Positions 41,901 to 56,900 of a DNA stretch of 64,000 nt are shown here, in pieces. This stretch comes from Margaritifera margaritifera. Lineage: Eukaryota > Mollusca > Bivalvia > Unionida > Margaritiferidae. Under the pieces are notes generated by a model that saw only the letters and a list, made by a program, of their open reading frames with translations, was not told where the DNA came from and ran no database searches. The translations under genes were made by a program, and so were the position numbers. The stretch's first letter is position 1. Each line of letters begins with the position of its first letter. The stretch spans positions 248,001-312,000 of the forward strand of contig JAQPZY010000964.1 in assembly GCA_029931535.1 (NCBI GenBank). The letters are read 5' to 3'.

Positions 41901-44900
41901 TATCCCATATCTTAGTGATGTATACACTACTGACTACTAATATTAATATACATGTATACACTACTGACTACTAATATTCCTATTCATGTATACACTACTG
42001 ACTACTAATATTCCTATACATGTATACACTACTGACTACTAATATTAATATACTACAATGACTACTTTTCATGACCATTATCATCATCATGCCTTGTCTG
42101 AAGATGGTTACTCACCAAATAAATGATAATTTTTCAACCTGACTGTATGATTTAATCAGACATAGTTAATCTGGTGTTCCATATGACTGATCTGGTGTTC
42201 CACATATGTTTAATTTCCTACTGCACACCCAGACTGGAACTATTTAGGTGTTTTCACTGATGTCCAGCACTGATATTCTTAAATGCACCAAATCAAACCT
42301 TTATCTCCACATGTAAATTTTCATTAATCCACTCGATCAAACTTTTATAAATAAATCTCAATATGTTTGAATATTCCATATATACTACCATATATAGCTA
42401 ACAATATTTGGAAGGGATAAAAGAGGGAGCCTGTAATCAATATAAAACTGCATGTGTTCTGAGTCAGGAGAAAGGATAAAAGAGGAAGCATGTAATCAAT
42501 ATAAAACAGCATGAGTTCTGAGTCCGGGGAAAGGATAAAAGAGGGAGCATGTAATCAATATAAAACTGTATGTGTTCTGAGTCAGGGGAAAGAATAAACG
42601 AGGGGGCATGTAATCAATATAAAACTGCATGTGTTCTGAGTCAGGAGAAAGAATAAAAGAGGGGGCATGTAATCAATATAAAACTGCATGTGTTCTGAGT
42701 CAGGGGAAAGAATAAACGAGGGGGCATGTAATCGATATAAAACTGCATGTGTTCTGAGTCAGGGGAAAGAATAAAAGAGGGGGCATGTAATCGATATAAA
42801 ATTGCATGTGTTCTGAGTCAGGGGAAAGGATAAAAGAGCGGGCATGTAATCGATATAAAACTGCATGACCTTATTATGTTCTGAGTCAGTGGAAAGAATT
42901 TGCTTGATATGACATATGATTACTTTTCAGTCTGATGACCCTGATATATCCATATGATTTATATTATAACACATGTGTATGCAACACTTTCTGAATGATC
43001 AGCATGAAGCATGATTTATATTATAACACATATTTATGTAACACTTACTGAATGCTCAGAATGAAACATGATTTATATTATAATGCATATGCATATGTAA
43101 CACTTTCTGAAGATCAGCATGAAGCATGATTTATAACACATGTTTATGTAAGACTTTCTGAATGCTCAGCATGAAGCATGATTTATATTATAACATGTAA
43201 CACTGACTGCTCAGTATAAAGCATGATTTATAGCATAACATATGTGTATCTAATGCACTTTTTACTGCTCATAATAAAACATGATTTACATTATAACACA
43301 TATGTGCAAGTAACACTTTCTGACTGCTCAGTATGAAGCATGATTTATATTATATGTGTATCTAATGCACATTTTGACTGCTCATAATAAAGCATGATTT
43401 ATATTATAACATATGTAACACACTTTCTGACTGCTCAGTATGAAGCATGATTTATATTATAACACATGTGCATAATCCACTTTTTGACTGCTCAGTATAA
43501 AGCATGATTTATAGCATAACATGTGTATCTAATGCACTTTTTACTGCTCATAATAAAACATGATTTACATTATAACACATATGTGCAAGTAACACTTTCT
43601 GAATGCTCAGTATGAAGCATGATTTATATTATAACATGTATCTAATGCACTTTTTGATTGCTCATAAGAAAGCATGATTTATATTATAACACATACGTAA
43701 CACACTTTCTGACTGCTCAGTATGAAGCATGATTTATATTATAACACATGTGCATAATCCACTTTTTGACTGCTCATTAAAAAAGTATGATTTATATTAT
43801 AACACGTGTATGTAACACACTTTCTTGCTTCTCAGTATGCAGCATGATTAACAGTATAACACAAATGTGTACATAACACACTTTGACTGCTCAGTATGAA
43901 GCATGATTAACAGTATAACACAAATGTGTACACAACACACTTTGACTGCTCAGTATGAAGCATGATTTATATTAAGAGTGGTGGGGGAGAGCAGGTTGCA
44001 GAGTAGGAGGCCATTTTAAAAATGGCCTCCCGCTACCGATAGCAGCAACACAAACACAGGCATGTTAAAAAAAACTGCTTATCTTTCATATTTGCCATAT
44101 TCCCAGACAGTGTTGGGGTCTTTTTTGAGACTCAAAAAGTGTGTTTTGAGGTCCCAAGGGGGGTCAGTGCGCATGACCCCCAAAAGTGATGTCATCCAAA
44201 TGAGAATAAGCTATCTTTTCAAACCAGCCTATAGCAAATGACTGGAAATTAAAATCTGAATAAAAGAAAATACCATCTATTTTCTCTGAAGCATTTAATA
44301 TACTTACAGACAAAAAAATGGTAGACTTAGCATTGTCAAATAACATCACCATACACATGGTCACAACCTCACAAACATTAAATACAAAAATACACCAAGT
44401 TACTGTCTTTAAAATCCATTGGATGGTGGAATGTAGTTTTAATTGCATGCAGTCTTTGCTGCTTTCAAAAGTTCAGTAGTTGGTTTGACGGTAATGCAAG
44501 CATGATTTGTGTTCACAAATATGCCTACACTTTTCATTTGCGGATGTGCATCCACGTCTATGTTGGCCCAAGCAATGGCCAAAGTCACTAAAAGTGATAA
44601 AACCTGTAAGATGACAATGAATATCCATTTCAAAACAATGAATCTGGCAATGAAAACATTCAAGGTTTGTGGTAGTCGGCCAAGTTGTTAAAGTCTTTGA
44701 CCGCCGCTATTGTAATGTATTTTCTAGGTTAAAGTCACACCTACAGCAGTGAAGATTTAATTTAGCCTTTATGCAAATACACAATTTGTCATTTAATTAA
44801 TGATTTAATACTTTTAAATTATTAAAATTCCATGGTGCAGTTCATTACAGGTTAACCAGATATTCAAACATGTTAATGTTTTCATGAGTTACTTGATCAC

Positions 44901-47900
44901 ATGATAAAACCTTTATTGCAATTATGTAAGTGCCCAAGGAAAATATGAGAAAGCTTAGGTGGCAAAACTTTTGAAGCAAATAAGATTATCTCATTTTCTT
45001 GGCACTTCTAGTGCATTATGTACTACAATTTTCCTTTGTCCCTTTAAAATGTTGTGTGTCCCCCAAATCTGGAGGGTGAGGGACAAAATGTCCCCAGACC
45101 TTGGGATCCTAGTTGCAATACTGCATTTGAGATTGAATGGTGCTGTTGTTCAATTAACTGAAATAATCATGTTTTGAATATATGGAGTAAAAATCTGACT
45201 GCAAGAATTGTCACTGATCACAAACTTGAATACAGATTGCTTCAACATTCTCATTCAGTGCAGTCAGTGATGTGTAATAACATTTGTTCTTCAACACACA
45301 TCTCTTTGATGTACTTAACTTCAGACAAACTGGGTTGTTCCACTTAGAGTACTTTACCTATGCAAATTAGCTTAATGGGATCTCCCTCACCATTGCTGAA
45401 AGGATTTGACATGACACATCACCCTAGCCAATTAAGTAAATCTCTGAAAGGTGGCTGTTTATCTCTGACTGCCTTACCTTTTAACTGCCTCTAAAACAGC
45501 TGTATAAACTGCCCAGAGGATAGTTTACGGGCATATATCATGGTGGTCAAGAAATATTTTTCTTTTTTTTGTTTTTTTTTGGAGGAAGAATTTCTTTTCC
45601 GGTAATATTGCTGAAAATCGTGTTTTTTTAAACCGTGTCAGGGAGTTTAGGAGTCCAAAATTGTGTTTTTCGTGTGACATGTTGTGTTATGGCATGTATG
45701 ACCTTTTGGGTAGCTTTTCTAGAGACATAATGGCACATGCATAAAAAATATGTGTATTGCACGACAAGTTTGAAGCATTGACAGGGATTCTACTGGCTAA
45801 CCCCAGGAGCTGCACAGCACCGCAGCAACAGCAGCTCCAGAAACAACTTGGCCACAAACGGGCAGCTGATGTAGCACTTGATCAGCTCAGAGGGGTGAGC
45901 ACGCTGAGCAGCAGTCTTTATTCTTGTTGCCTTCCCCATCATTCCCACAGGCAAAGAGTTTTTATTTGCATTAAGTTTCTATACAATGATGAGAAAAATG
46001 TGTAGTTGAAGCATCTTTAAAATGGTCATACAGACTCTGAAGTAGGAAGTTTTAGTCGCTGCCCCTTAAAGGGGCCAGGTTATTGGTGTTATCCAGGTTT
46101 TCGTATCACTAAAAATCTCAACCACCTTTTCATCCTTGCTGTGTTCTGTCTTCTCTGGGTCATGCTTGTCTCATACTTTTGCTGCTTGGGAAAGGGCATG
46201 TAAAAGTCAGAAATCTTGGGCTCATTTCCAAGATATGTACTGTCATCTGTTTTTCCACCAGTTCACCAGGTAGTACTTGCATGCAGCAGTGCTGATGTCT
46301 TTGTACGTCTGTTCAGCATGCTTTTCATTACATAGCCTTTGATTGAGGTAAATGAGAGGCTCATTGCTCTTATATTGTATTCTGATTATACAGCTTAGAG
46401 TTCTTACATTGCCTTGTCATGGCAGGTGCATTTGGCATCAGCCTCATCTGAACCAAATGTAGTGAAAAGGAAGTTTGAGCCAGTGAATGTGAGGGCATTA
46501 ACAATTGCTCCACTGACCATCATTGCATCTGTGGTCATTAGACAGACTTGATGATATTAGGAGGAATGATGCCTTGTTTAATTAGCATGTCCTGCATCCA
46601 GAGGCTCTGCACTATGGTGCTTATGATCTCTGCACCGTCTTCAAAGTCAAGTGGGCCCAGGTTGGCTGATTTCATCTTGATCACTTTGAATTACCACAGA
46701 GTACCAAAGTTAGCCAACCCTAGAGAACATATGATGGTATTGTTTCCTGGCAGTCTCAGCTTTCTTCTCAGCTCAACATTGTTTCATCATCTTTTAAAGT
46801 TTTTTCTGGATGTAACTCTGCCAGGATTTTTAGTTTTTGTGACCTGTGTCACCTTCTCAGGTTCCTTTGTCAGCTCCTTTGTTGGTTTCTTCATTAGTAC
46901 TTATCCACTGCACACTAATTATTTTCTCTTTTTTTTTCTTCAAAATCAACATTCTTATATGCGATCATGCTGGCTGCAAGTGGCTCTAGTATGGCACCAG
47001 AACTAAAGTAAAGGTGGCTGCTAATGTTCCATAAAGACGCCTGAATAATGTGATCTTTATCAAGTTTAACTGCGAGCTACCTACTGATGTCTGTGGGCAG
47101 AATGTGAGTAACAAGTGACATGTAATGGTCAAGCAAGGATGATCATATTGAAGCTGTCATATTACTCCGCTGTTTAGTCTTATATAAGGCCTTTGTAACA
47201 TATTTGTCACTCATTTCTGCAACACCCTCAAGTGTCAGGTGTCATCCATACTGAATGTATTCTTTGGCCATACCCAAATCACCTAACAGTAACAGCCTCT
47301 CACACTGCAAGGTTATTTATGAAGAAGAATATCTAAGGATATACAAACTATGAAGTTACCACATTCCACCCGCACTAGTGCTGCTAGCAAAGCTGGTAAG
47401 ATATGGGTGGATCTGTGCAAACGAGCAGCTTGCAAAAATGTTTTCTTTTGAGAAATTCATTAAATGAGTCTTTGTCTTTACAGTAAAATAGTGCTACCTA
47501 TGATGACTACTGGTGGAAATTGCCAGCTACAGCATTGTATTTTTGTGTTATGACCCACACATTGATGATGTACTGGCGACAAATGAAGGCGAGATCCATG
47601 AGGGCCATTTCTTTATGCCAGATGCCAGAAAGAAAGGCACAATCATCTAGTAAAGAAAGTGTCCATATCCTGTACTGTCCTAGTGTTCTCCATGCTGTCT
47701 GCTGGTGCGAATGTGGAAGCTAGGATGCTTGTCGTTCAAGAGCAGAGTAACCAGACAGCCGCAAGGCACACTGCAATACTAGCGGCAACTAGTGCTGTTA
47801 TGTTGTCATTGGTATCCTAGCAACATGCCGTCATCTGCTGTACGCTGATTGTAGTTATACCACATATAGTAGATGTTAACCTCCATGTTACTTGGGACTA

Positions 47901-50900
47901 TGTATAGGCCACTGCCAATGACGTAATCGATCTTGTTCCTGGTGTATCCAAGCAGTTCCTCATGCTTATTCATCAACTTTGGGATGTCTTCTGCGCAGCT
48001 GACCATATCTTCTACATTTGCAAGAAACTGTTTCTGTGCATCAAAGGCCTTCCCTGACCCCAATATCAAGTGTGTTATTTGACTGTGCATGCTCAAGATT
48101 GCCCAAACTTATGTCGAAACACTATCATTGAGACACTCTACCCTGACTCATGTAAAGCCTTTTGACTTGTCCAGGATGAAATAAACAAAGCTGCTTTTAA
48201 CTTCGCTGCCTTGCAAGAAGTAGTCGACTTTGTGTTTCCTTAAATGATCCAATGCATCCACATTGGGATCCCATAACCTGCCACTGAGTGGCAGGTAGCC
48301 GAGCACCAAAAAAGCAAAGTTTACTGGATTTTGCCAAAATTTCATCATGCCATTTGGTGTTCCATAGTAAAAATTGTCCAGAATATTCTTCCACTCAATG
48401 AAAGGTCGCATGTACTTATCAACTAAATTTTGGCCAAAATGAAACATCATCCCTCACAAACATGTTGAGGTTAAGGAACAATTATTTGATCTGCGCTCTC
48501 TCCACATTGTTAAAGTTAAAGATGCTGCCGACATTGGTATTCATATTTCGGTTTGCTATTAGAGCAAAATGCTTGTGACAATACCATTCTTAGACACAAT
48601 GTATATCATACTGACTAATCCTCTCATTGAACCAGTGGCTCTGAACAGGTGATACACACTTGTCCTGGTGCCCATGTAGGGCACAGACAGATTTAATTCA
48701 GACCAATATGGTACAATGTTTCAGCTGTGCTTGGTAACAACAGATTTAACATGGACTCATATGTCATACTGACAACCATCACCATTCTTGATGGATATTA
48801 CAGCATGGATAAGTTCAAAAAAAATTATGCTGGCTGCTATTCCTGAAATGACTGCACTACAACACTGCAACCAGGCAGGTCACAATGATGCTTACTGACC
48901 CAAACTATAGTTCCTTTCTAAACAAGTTCACCATCATATTTGGATTCACAATACCTGCAGTTTTAGTAGCTGACACACACACAGCAGCAAATGTCCCAGC
49001 ATTTATCAACATCCCATGGCTTTATCACCTCAATTAAATAAATACAACTGGGAGTATTGTTGATGGAAAAAAAACAGTACTCTGCTACAAGTCATTCCTA
49101 TCGGTGATGAGTCCTACAGAGAAATGTGTACCGTCTCCTATGGAATACCAAAATGGTGCAGACTACGTGAAGGCAGCATCCAGGAGCTCATGATATGTAT
49201 TTTACATAAAAAATACAATTGACAGTTAATATGCTGGCATGCATTATCATCCTTGAAAGAACAAATCCCCACTAGTACCCGTGGGAAGAATTAACAAGAA
49301 GCACAATATGAGTGTACATGGTCCTGGTTTCTTTACAAGCTGCACTGCAAGCACATTTGGGCCATCATCACCATTTAATGTTGCCCAAGATGCTGAAAGT
49401 CTTGGCCACATTGTGGCAGTGCTAGCATGGCCAGCACAAGCACAGGCACTGGTGCTGCCTTAAAGGTTGTGCACTGAATGACTGACAGTATCATGTAGGT
49501 CAGCAGAAATACTGCAATAACTACAACTGGTTACTATCATTGGGATTCAACACAAACCTGTCAAAACATTAGTGATTTTACCCACAGCAACAAGAATGAA
49601 AATACTACTACCATTCTGGTTGCTGGAATATTACTTCATTAACTGCTATGGGTTTCACAGATTCAGAACGTGGACAATGCTTTCAGTTGGTGTAAATGGG
49701 GTTGGATGGGCACATAATGACAGCAGTAATCAATCTGTCGATGTTATCTCACATGAAAACTTTACAACTAGCTTTGCGTCTATGTCTACCACTGGAAACA
49801 CCATCTGGTGTGAGGGCCTCAATGTCATTGCACAAGCATCAGGATTTTCATACTCACTAACCAACTTCGGCTTTTGCAATTAGAACTTGCACTATACTTA
49901 GCTTAAAGGTGAAAAAAATAGGCCATGGGGCACACTAGACATATGCAATGGACAAAAATCATTGGTGCTGCCTACCAGTCCAGTGATAGATGATGGAGTA
50001 TTGGTGCAGCTAACACAAAAAGTGCATGTTATTGACAAGGAATACAAACCACTGGTGCGAGAGTATACTGGTTCAGACTGGGGTGGAACAAGGATGCAAA
50101 GCAGATGGACATCAAGTATTGGGGCAACCCAGAACATCCTAAGCCAACCCATGAACAGCTGGGGTTAACCGCAATTTGGTTGTCAGAACAGCAGTAAAAA
50201 GTACTATCCTCAGGGAGTCTTTGGTGTGATTGCTGCTGCAATGATGTGGTATTTGGTGAAACACCCTCGGCAATAACCTATCTTTTTCGGGTATGTAGAG
50301 CTCTCTATCACTTGTCTCACCAGCAGTAAAAACAGAGTTATATTAGAAAATGATGTGCTCGGCCACATCACAGTAATCGGCCAGAAAAACAGTTGGTGAA
50401 CAGAGCGCACTGTATTTGTGACTACTGGTGTGTGTGTTGGTAGGTGTTTTAAAGACCATGTTATTTCCAGAACTAGTGATATCAATCATACTGATGCCTT
50501 CTTTGACATCACAGCCATCAGTACACCATGATGACAGGTTAGAGGTGTGTGTCTGCAGGGGAGCTATCCCACCTCCAAATCAATTAAACTTTCAGTTCAC
50601 ACTGCTTGTAGAGGAATTATAATGTCACTATATTCAAAATCAAAGACCTGCATAACTTTTGTCTAAAAAAGATGGCTGTGTCTCTGAGCATCAATGTGGC
50701 GGGGATTGGAGTATTTTCAACAATCATTTCTGTCCCCACTGTGATTGCCCTTGAGATCACAGCTTTAAGCTATGGTCTGATTTCTCTAGCTGGGAATTTT
50801 ATAAGCTAGTGACTGTCCAAGAAAGCTAAAAAGCATGATGAAATCCACATCATGGCTGAATCAAAGCTCAACACAATTGCAGACCACATATCTAAGGCAC

Positions 50901-53900
50901 TATGTGACAATACCATCTTCGAAGAAGAGTTGAAGCTTATCCTAGATGAACTACACAAATACATAACCATGAAAAACATGTGCTGCATTGCACATGGCAT
51001 ACACTTTGGTTGTAATCAATGATGTGGCAATAAACAAGCTCACAGCATGTGGGAAAGCCAAAACCCACATGGAGATCATGAAAAAACTCACTGGAAATTT
51101 GTTCTATGTTGTCTGTTGTCATTTCACTTGTCATTAACGTTGGAATGGCAGCTTGCTGAGGCCTCAAACCTGTTCCTAGTGCACCTCCAGCATATGATCA
51201 GGTTTTTCAATTACAAGATCGCGCCACCAATGCTGCCTTAACTTCGAGTGATATAAATAGTAATTTTGTGTCACTAATGGCACTCCATATACGTCTTTCT
51301 CCATACACGCTTGTTAGCATTTATAGTGTTTAATAACCTGGATCATACTATATTTCACAATTGTTGCACATGTATATGTAGTAAAAAATGTGCTGACTAA
51401 TACCCACATTTTACACTCACTGCAAAATATTGTTGTGGTGTTGTGCAATTTCCATGACACTTACTATTTAAGTGGCATGTGATCAAGGCAATTTCGATCA
51501 ATGCTGTGACTATTTTGTGTTTGTGGGACAAAAAATGGATTTCTGTCAAGACTAAACAGTGTAAGGTAAGAGTTATAGTGAGAAGCTAAATGACAGTAAA
51601 ACTACCATTTGAGTTAGCCTCAAGGGGTGCTCAGCTAGCCTAACAACCTCAATTTCTCTCATGTTTCATTTAAATATGGATTTTTTTAAAAAGAAACACA
51701 ATAGGTCTGCCGATATGGATAGATATTTACGATGAGTATGATAAAAAACTATATGTAGGGCTCAGTCGACAAGGGTTACCAGCTGAACCAAGACCAAACA
51801 ACGAGTTATTTGTTTAGAAAAATGAATGTGTGATCAAGGCAATAAAATACTAAATTGCAGGCAAAAATGTAAGTTTAGGCTTGCAAACAAATGTCTGAAA
51901 AACATTAATGTGCAGCATGAAACAATCAAACTTTACAACTTGTATATTCAGAGCCTTGTTCGTGTTTATGATGCACTACTTGACAGCACTATCTCCCACA
52001 GAAAATTCAAATGTGCCTTAAAAACACACGCAAAAATTGACAAATGATTGCATGAACAAAAAGTTAATGATGACACCAACCACTTGTTTTAGTGTCTCCG
52101 CAATCTGTGGCTCAAGGGGCAATATTTATTCTCTTTCCTATTATTAAAAATAAAAGTAGAGATGCTCAAGAGACCAGAGCTGGCGAGGGGTGTGTGCTGG
52201 CTCTTATGTCTCAACATCTTTTTGAGCATGCCTGTTTTGTGTTGGCCCTAAAGGTCATGGCAGGCCTTTTTAAAAATGGCCTCCTCCTCTGTCACCTGCT
52301 CTCCCCCACCATTCTTTGTCACCACCCAGCAGAGTTTTGGCCACCCTCCCGATAAAGTCTGCTCACCAGCCCTGCTGCTGTATCTAATGCACTTTTTGAC
52401 TGCTCATTATGAAGCATGATTTATATCATAATACATATTATGTGTATGTAACACTTTCTAAGTGCTCATTGTACTTAGTGTGAAGCATGATTTATATCAT
52501 AACTCATATTATGTGTATGTAACACTTTCTAAGTGCTCATTATAAAGCATGATTTATATCATAATACATATTATGTGTAACACTTTTTGACCGCTCATTA
52601 TAAAGTGTGATTTATATCATAATACATCTTATGTGTATGTAACACTTTCTAAGTGCTCACTGTGCTCAGTGTGAAGCATGATTTATATTATAACACATAT
52701 TATGTGTATGCAACACTTTTGAAGTGCTCAGTGTGAAGCATGATTTATATCATAACACATATTATATGTATGTAACACTTTTTAAGTGTTCAGTAGGAAG
52801 CATGATTTATATTATAACACAGATGTGTATGTAACACACTTTCTGACTGTTCAGTATAAAACATGATTTATATTATAACATGTGTAATGTAATACACTTT
52901 CTGACTGTTCAGTATGAAGCATGATTTATATTATAAGACATATGCATATGTAACACACTTTCTGACTGCTCAGAAATTGACATTGGTTGCAGTCAAATCC
53001 AAAATAAACTATAATAGTGACACAACAAACCTTGGTATGATGTAGTTTCATTGAAAATTTTATAATATTGAAAATTTTCTTGTCAAAATTTGCACAAATA
53101 TGTTAGAGTAGAGCAACAAGCTTGCATTTAAAGTTTTAAAAACATTTTGTTGCTCCAAATATCCCTTTTACTAGCTCCACTGACAAGATATTGTTAAACT
53201 CTATTTCCAAAAGTAACAATAACATTCTCAAATCCTTTAATACAAGACTAATTTCTCCTGCATAGTTTCCATATTTTCTCTTAAAAAATATGAACATACT
53301 CTGGTTAAGACCTTGAATGTAAGAACAGCTTTTTTAAAAATAATATAATCATTAACTGGCATTGAAAAGAGTTGATGTTGATGTTAAAATATCTTTAACA
53401 TTTAAAATTACCCTGGCTGCTCTTTTCTGTAACCTGTATAGTCTCTGCATGTAAGAAGAATTATGGGGTTCTCAACACACAATATAGCTGTAGATGAAAT
53501 GTGGATACTATAAACTGCTGAATGCCTATACTGACCTGCAAGGGCAGCATGGGCCATGATAAGACCACCAAACATCTGTGTTGGTCCTCCAAGTTTGATC
53601 TTCCCTGAAACAAAACAGTTAAATGTATATTTCAGTACACTACTGTACAGCTGATCTTCTCTGAAACAAAACAGCTACATGTACATTTCAGTACAACATT
53701 GTACAGTTTGATCTTCCCTAAAACAAAACAGTTACATGTACATTGCAGTACAACATTGTACAGTTTCATCTTCCCTAAAACAAAACAGTTACATGTACAT
53801 TGCAGTACAACATTGTACAGTTTCATCTTCCCTAAAACAAAAGTTACATCTACATTTTAGTACAACATTATATAATTTCATCATCCCTAAAACAAAGCAG

Positions 53901-56900
53901 TGACATGTACATTTCAGTACAACATTGTACTTATGCATTATTTCCCTTTTTAAAAAATGCATTTTGTTTCACTACTCTAATATAGGGCAGGGCTACAGAG
54001 TCAAATATCAAATTGTAACCTTCATTTACATGCATATCACATCCTTTCCTAAGGATAAATTTGGATAACACAGGATCAATAACATTTCATAAATTAATGT
54101 TTAGTTTGTTGTCCAAATACTGATATTTAATCAATACAACGTTTTATGGTTACAGTATTAGTCATACACTGAAAACATTATCTGCCTAATGTTTATACTG
54201 CAAATTTTTCACTTGATGTACTTTATGTTTTGGGATGTAAAAAAGTATATTGTTTGCTGTCCAAAAACATATCAAATTACATCATTTGGTGTCTGAAAAA
54301 GGAGAAAAACAATCACCCCAGATAGGATAATGAATAAAAAACAGACGTTACTTGCCTAATTGTTGTATTTTATATACATGCCCATACACCAGAAAATGCA
54401 GCCATACAAGTATTAACTTCAAAGGTGTGTGCTTTCCAAGAGAACCACCATGTTACTTATCTCCCTTTACCCTCTGCTATATAATTAATGATCACAAAAA
54501 TCTACACAACAAAAGCAGCAAAATTTCATTACTGTGTGAAAAAGAAATGAAAACAAACTAAATAAGATTTTTGAATGAATTTTGATTCTATGGATATTTA
54601 AGAGAGAAATATGCACATATCAAGAGTAGAATTAAATGCATTACAGTCAGTCATAAGTAAAAAGAGCAAGAGGCTCTGTAGGGGTGCCTGTTATAAGCAA
54701 AGGAAGGTTAAATGCCTCAGCAACTAGCAATATATTATCACTATTAGGAGTGTGATTCATACGTTAAGATTCTAAAATAAACATTGCCTGTTGGTCATCT
54801 TTCTTCTTTTCTTCTCTTACTTTCATTTTTTTATGTTCACTTGTTTGTCAAGTAAAGACCTGGTTAATAACTACCCTTATTCCTCTACGTATAAATTTGT
54901 CACAAGGATAATTTGTTAATTTGTTTCAAGATTCCTTTGAATTTACTAATCTATACCAACTCTCTGATGTATTGTTTTAATAAGATAAAATAGGGGATAG
55001 TTGTTGCTCATTACAATACAAATATTACCATTAGTTGTTCTTAATCAACACCATGACTGTCACAACTCTATTAACTACACATTAATGTGGACTCTTGTGT
55101 AACACTCGATTAACTGCACATTAATATGGACTCTTGTGTAACACTCTGTTAACTACACATTAATGTGGACTCTTGTGTAACACTCTATTAGCTGCACATT
55201 AATGTGGACTCTTGTGTGACACTATTAACTGCACATTAATGTGGACTCTTGTGTAACTCTACTAACTACACATTAATGTGGACTCTTGTGTAACTCTATT
55301 AACTACACATTAATGTGGACTCTTGTGTAACACTCTATTAACTACACATTAATGTGGACTCTTGTGTAACACTCAATTAACTACACATTAATGTGGACTC
55401 TTGTGTAACACTCTATTAACTACAGATTAATGTGGACTCTTGTGTAACAATCATATTTTTTTGTTAACTTAATCATTCTATTAAAAGTAGAAACAATGAT
55501 AATTAAATGTTCAATAAATTTTGATACCTGAAAAAAAAACAATTCAACATGATAATGCATTTATTGAAATATTCCCAACATCGCTGTGCATTCACTATCA
55601 TACATATATTTGATCCCTATGTCAGGTCTCACCTTTAGACAAATACACTGTTACATGGTGTCTTGCACAAAATGATACTCATAACCAATAGAAAACAGGG
55701 CAAATCTTTCATGACAAGTGACACAAAGGATTTTAAATTATTTTAGTTATTGCTAGCTTCATGATCACATTAAACAGTTCTTGCTAAGTAAGCACAAGCA
55801 TTTTCTGAGATAATTAGGTACTTGTTCACAACTGATTTAAACAAACTTTATCTTTGTTTAATTTGAATAAACACACTAAGATGTTTACTTGAAAATGAGG
55901 CACCAGGTCTCCATAGATTGTGTTTTGAAAATGTAAGCTCAGGAAAGTAATTACTGTAAAATACTGTTCAAAATTTACGAGACATTAAAACTTATTCTGG
56001 GAAATAAATTTTGGTATCTGAAAACAAACAGAATCCAAAGACATGCAGAAAATATGTTAAATGTATTTGTCTAAAATATTAAGCAATCCATCAACTGAAT
56101 TTGTTCTTGGGTTTAACATACTGAATGTCTCTCTTAAGATGCTGAAATCAGAGGTCAATCGCTGTATGATCTCTGTTGTACGTCCAAACACTACCAGGGC
56201 TATTTCATCATCTATATTTCCATTTTCAACTGCAGTGTCTTCTAAACCTGTGAAAAAATATTGCATTAATTTTGTTATGGTAACATAAGTGTATGTCAAT
56301 TTTTTTACATTCGGAATTAAGATGAACTTATTCCACGAACTTATGGCAAGGAATAAAATTTAAACATTTTAATTTTTAAGTAAACTGGGATACTTCAGAT
56401 GTACATTGTCTGATGTAATACTGTAAAATCATTAACTTTTCACAAAGATAAAAATTTTCACAAACATAGGAAGGTTGCTGCATCTGGGAAGACATTATCA
56501 CATAAAAATCCAACCAGAAAGACAACTGTCTTGGGAGTCCACACATCATTTATAACCCAATATCTTAACACATGACTCAAGTTTGTACAGGACAAGAAAC
56601 AGGTAATTTTACTGGTGAAACAAAACTGGAATGAAGACTAAATGAACAGCAAATGCAAATGGAATGCAGAATGAACACAAATGCAATGCAGAATGAACAT
56701 GAATGGAATGTAGAATGAATGCAAACAAATGCATAATGAATGCAAACAAAATGAATGCATTCTGAAGAAAACTGATGACGACAAACAAAAACAGAATGAA
56801 ACAAGGATGTATTTCATGAATGAATTTGAAACTTGATTATTCTTAAGCCACTGCTAAATATCCCTAGTCAAAAGCCATTTTGCATGATAATCCGGGATCA

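Larger units (their letters stand above)
43975..52316. mobile_element. 8.3 kb decayed element with about 100-bp terminal inverted repeats
   Basis: The left end (43975 to about 44075) begins AGAGTGGTGGGGGAGAGCAG and contains GGAGGCCATTTTAAAAATGG, then CAACACAAACACAGGCATG. The right end (about 52215-52316) is its inverted copy with about 20 percent difference. It interrupts a satellite present on both sides, so it is an insertion. Inside are fragments of at least six proteins on both strands with many frameshifts and stops. I saw no DDE transposase, no integrase and no DNA polymerase box. Size, TIRs and several non-enzymatic ORFs recall large virus-like or Polinton-like DNA elements, but no hallmark gene of those was identified, so the class stays open. 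The right side has 64 extra bases (52317-52380) before the satellite resumes. Confidence 0.8.

Noticed and set aside
46548..47006. 152-residue plus-strand frame
   Set aside because: Shadow of the minus-strand coding remnants of the 8.3 kb element.
43975..52316. Calling the element a Polinton/Maverick outright
   Set aside because: No polymerase B, integrase, ATPase or capsid motif was recognised; only size and TIRs fit.
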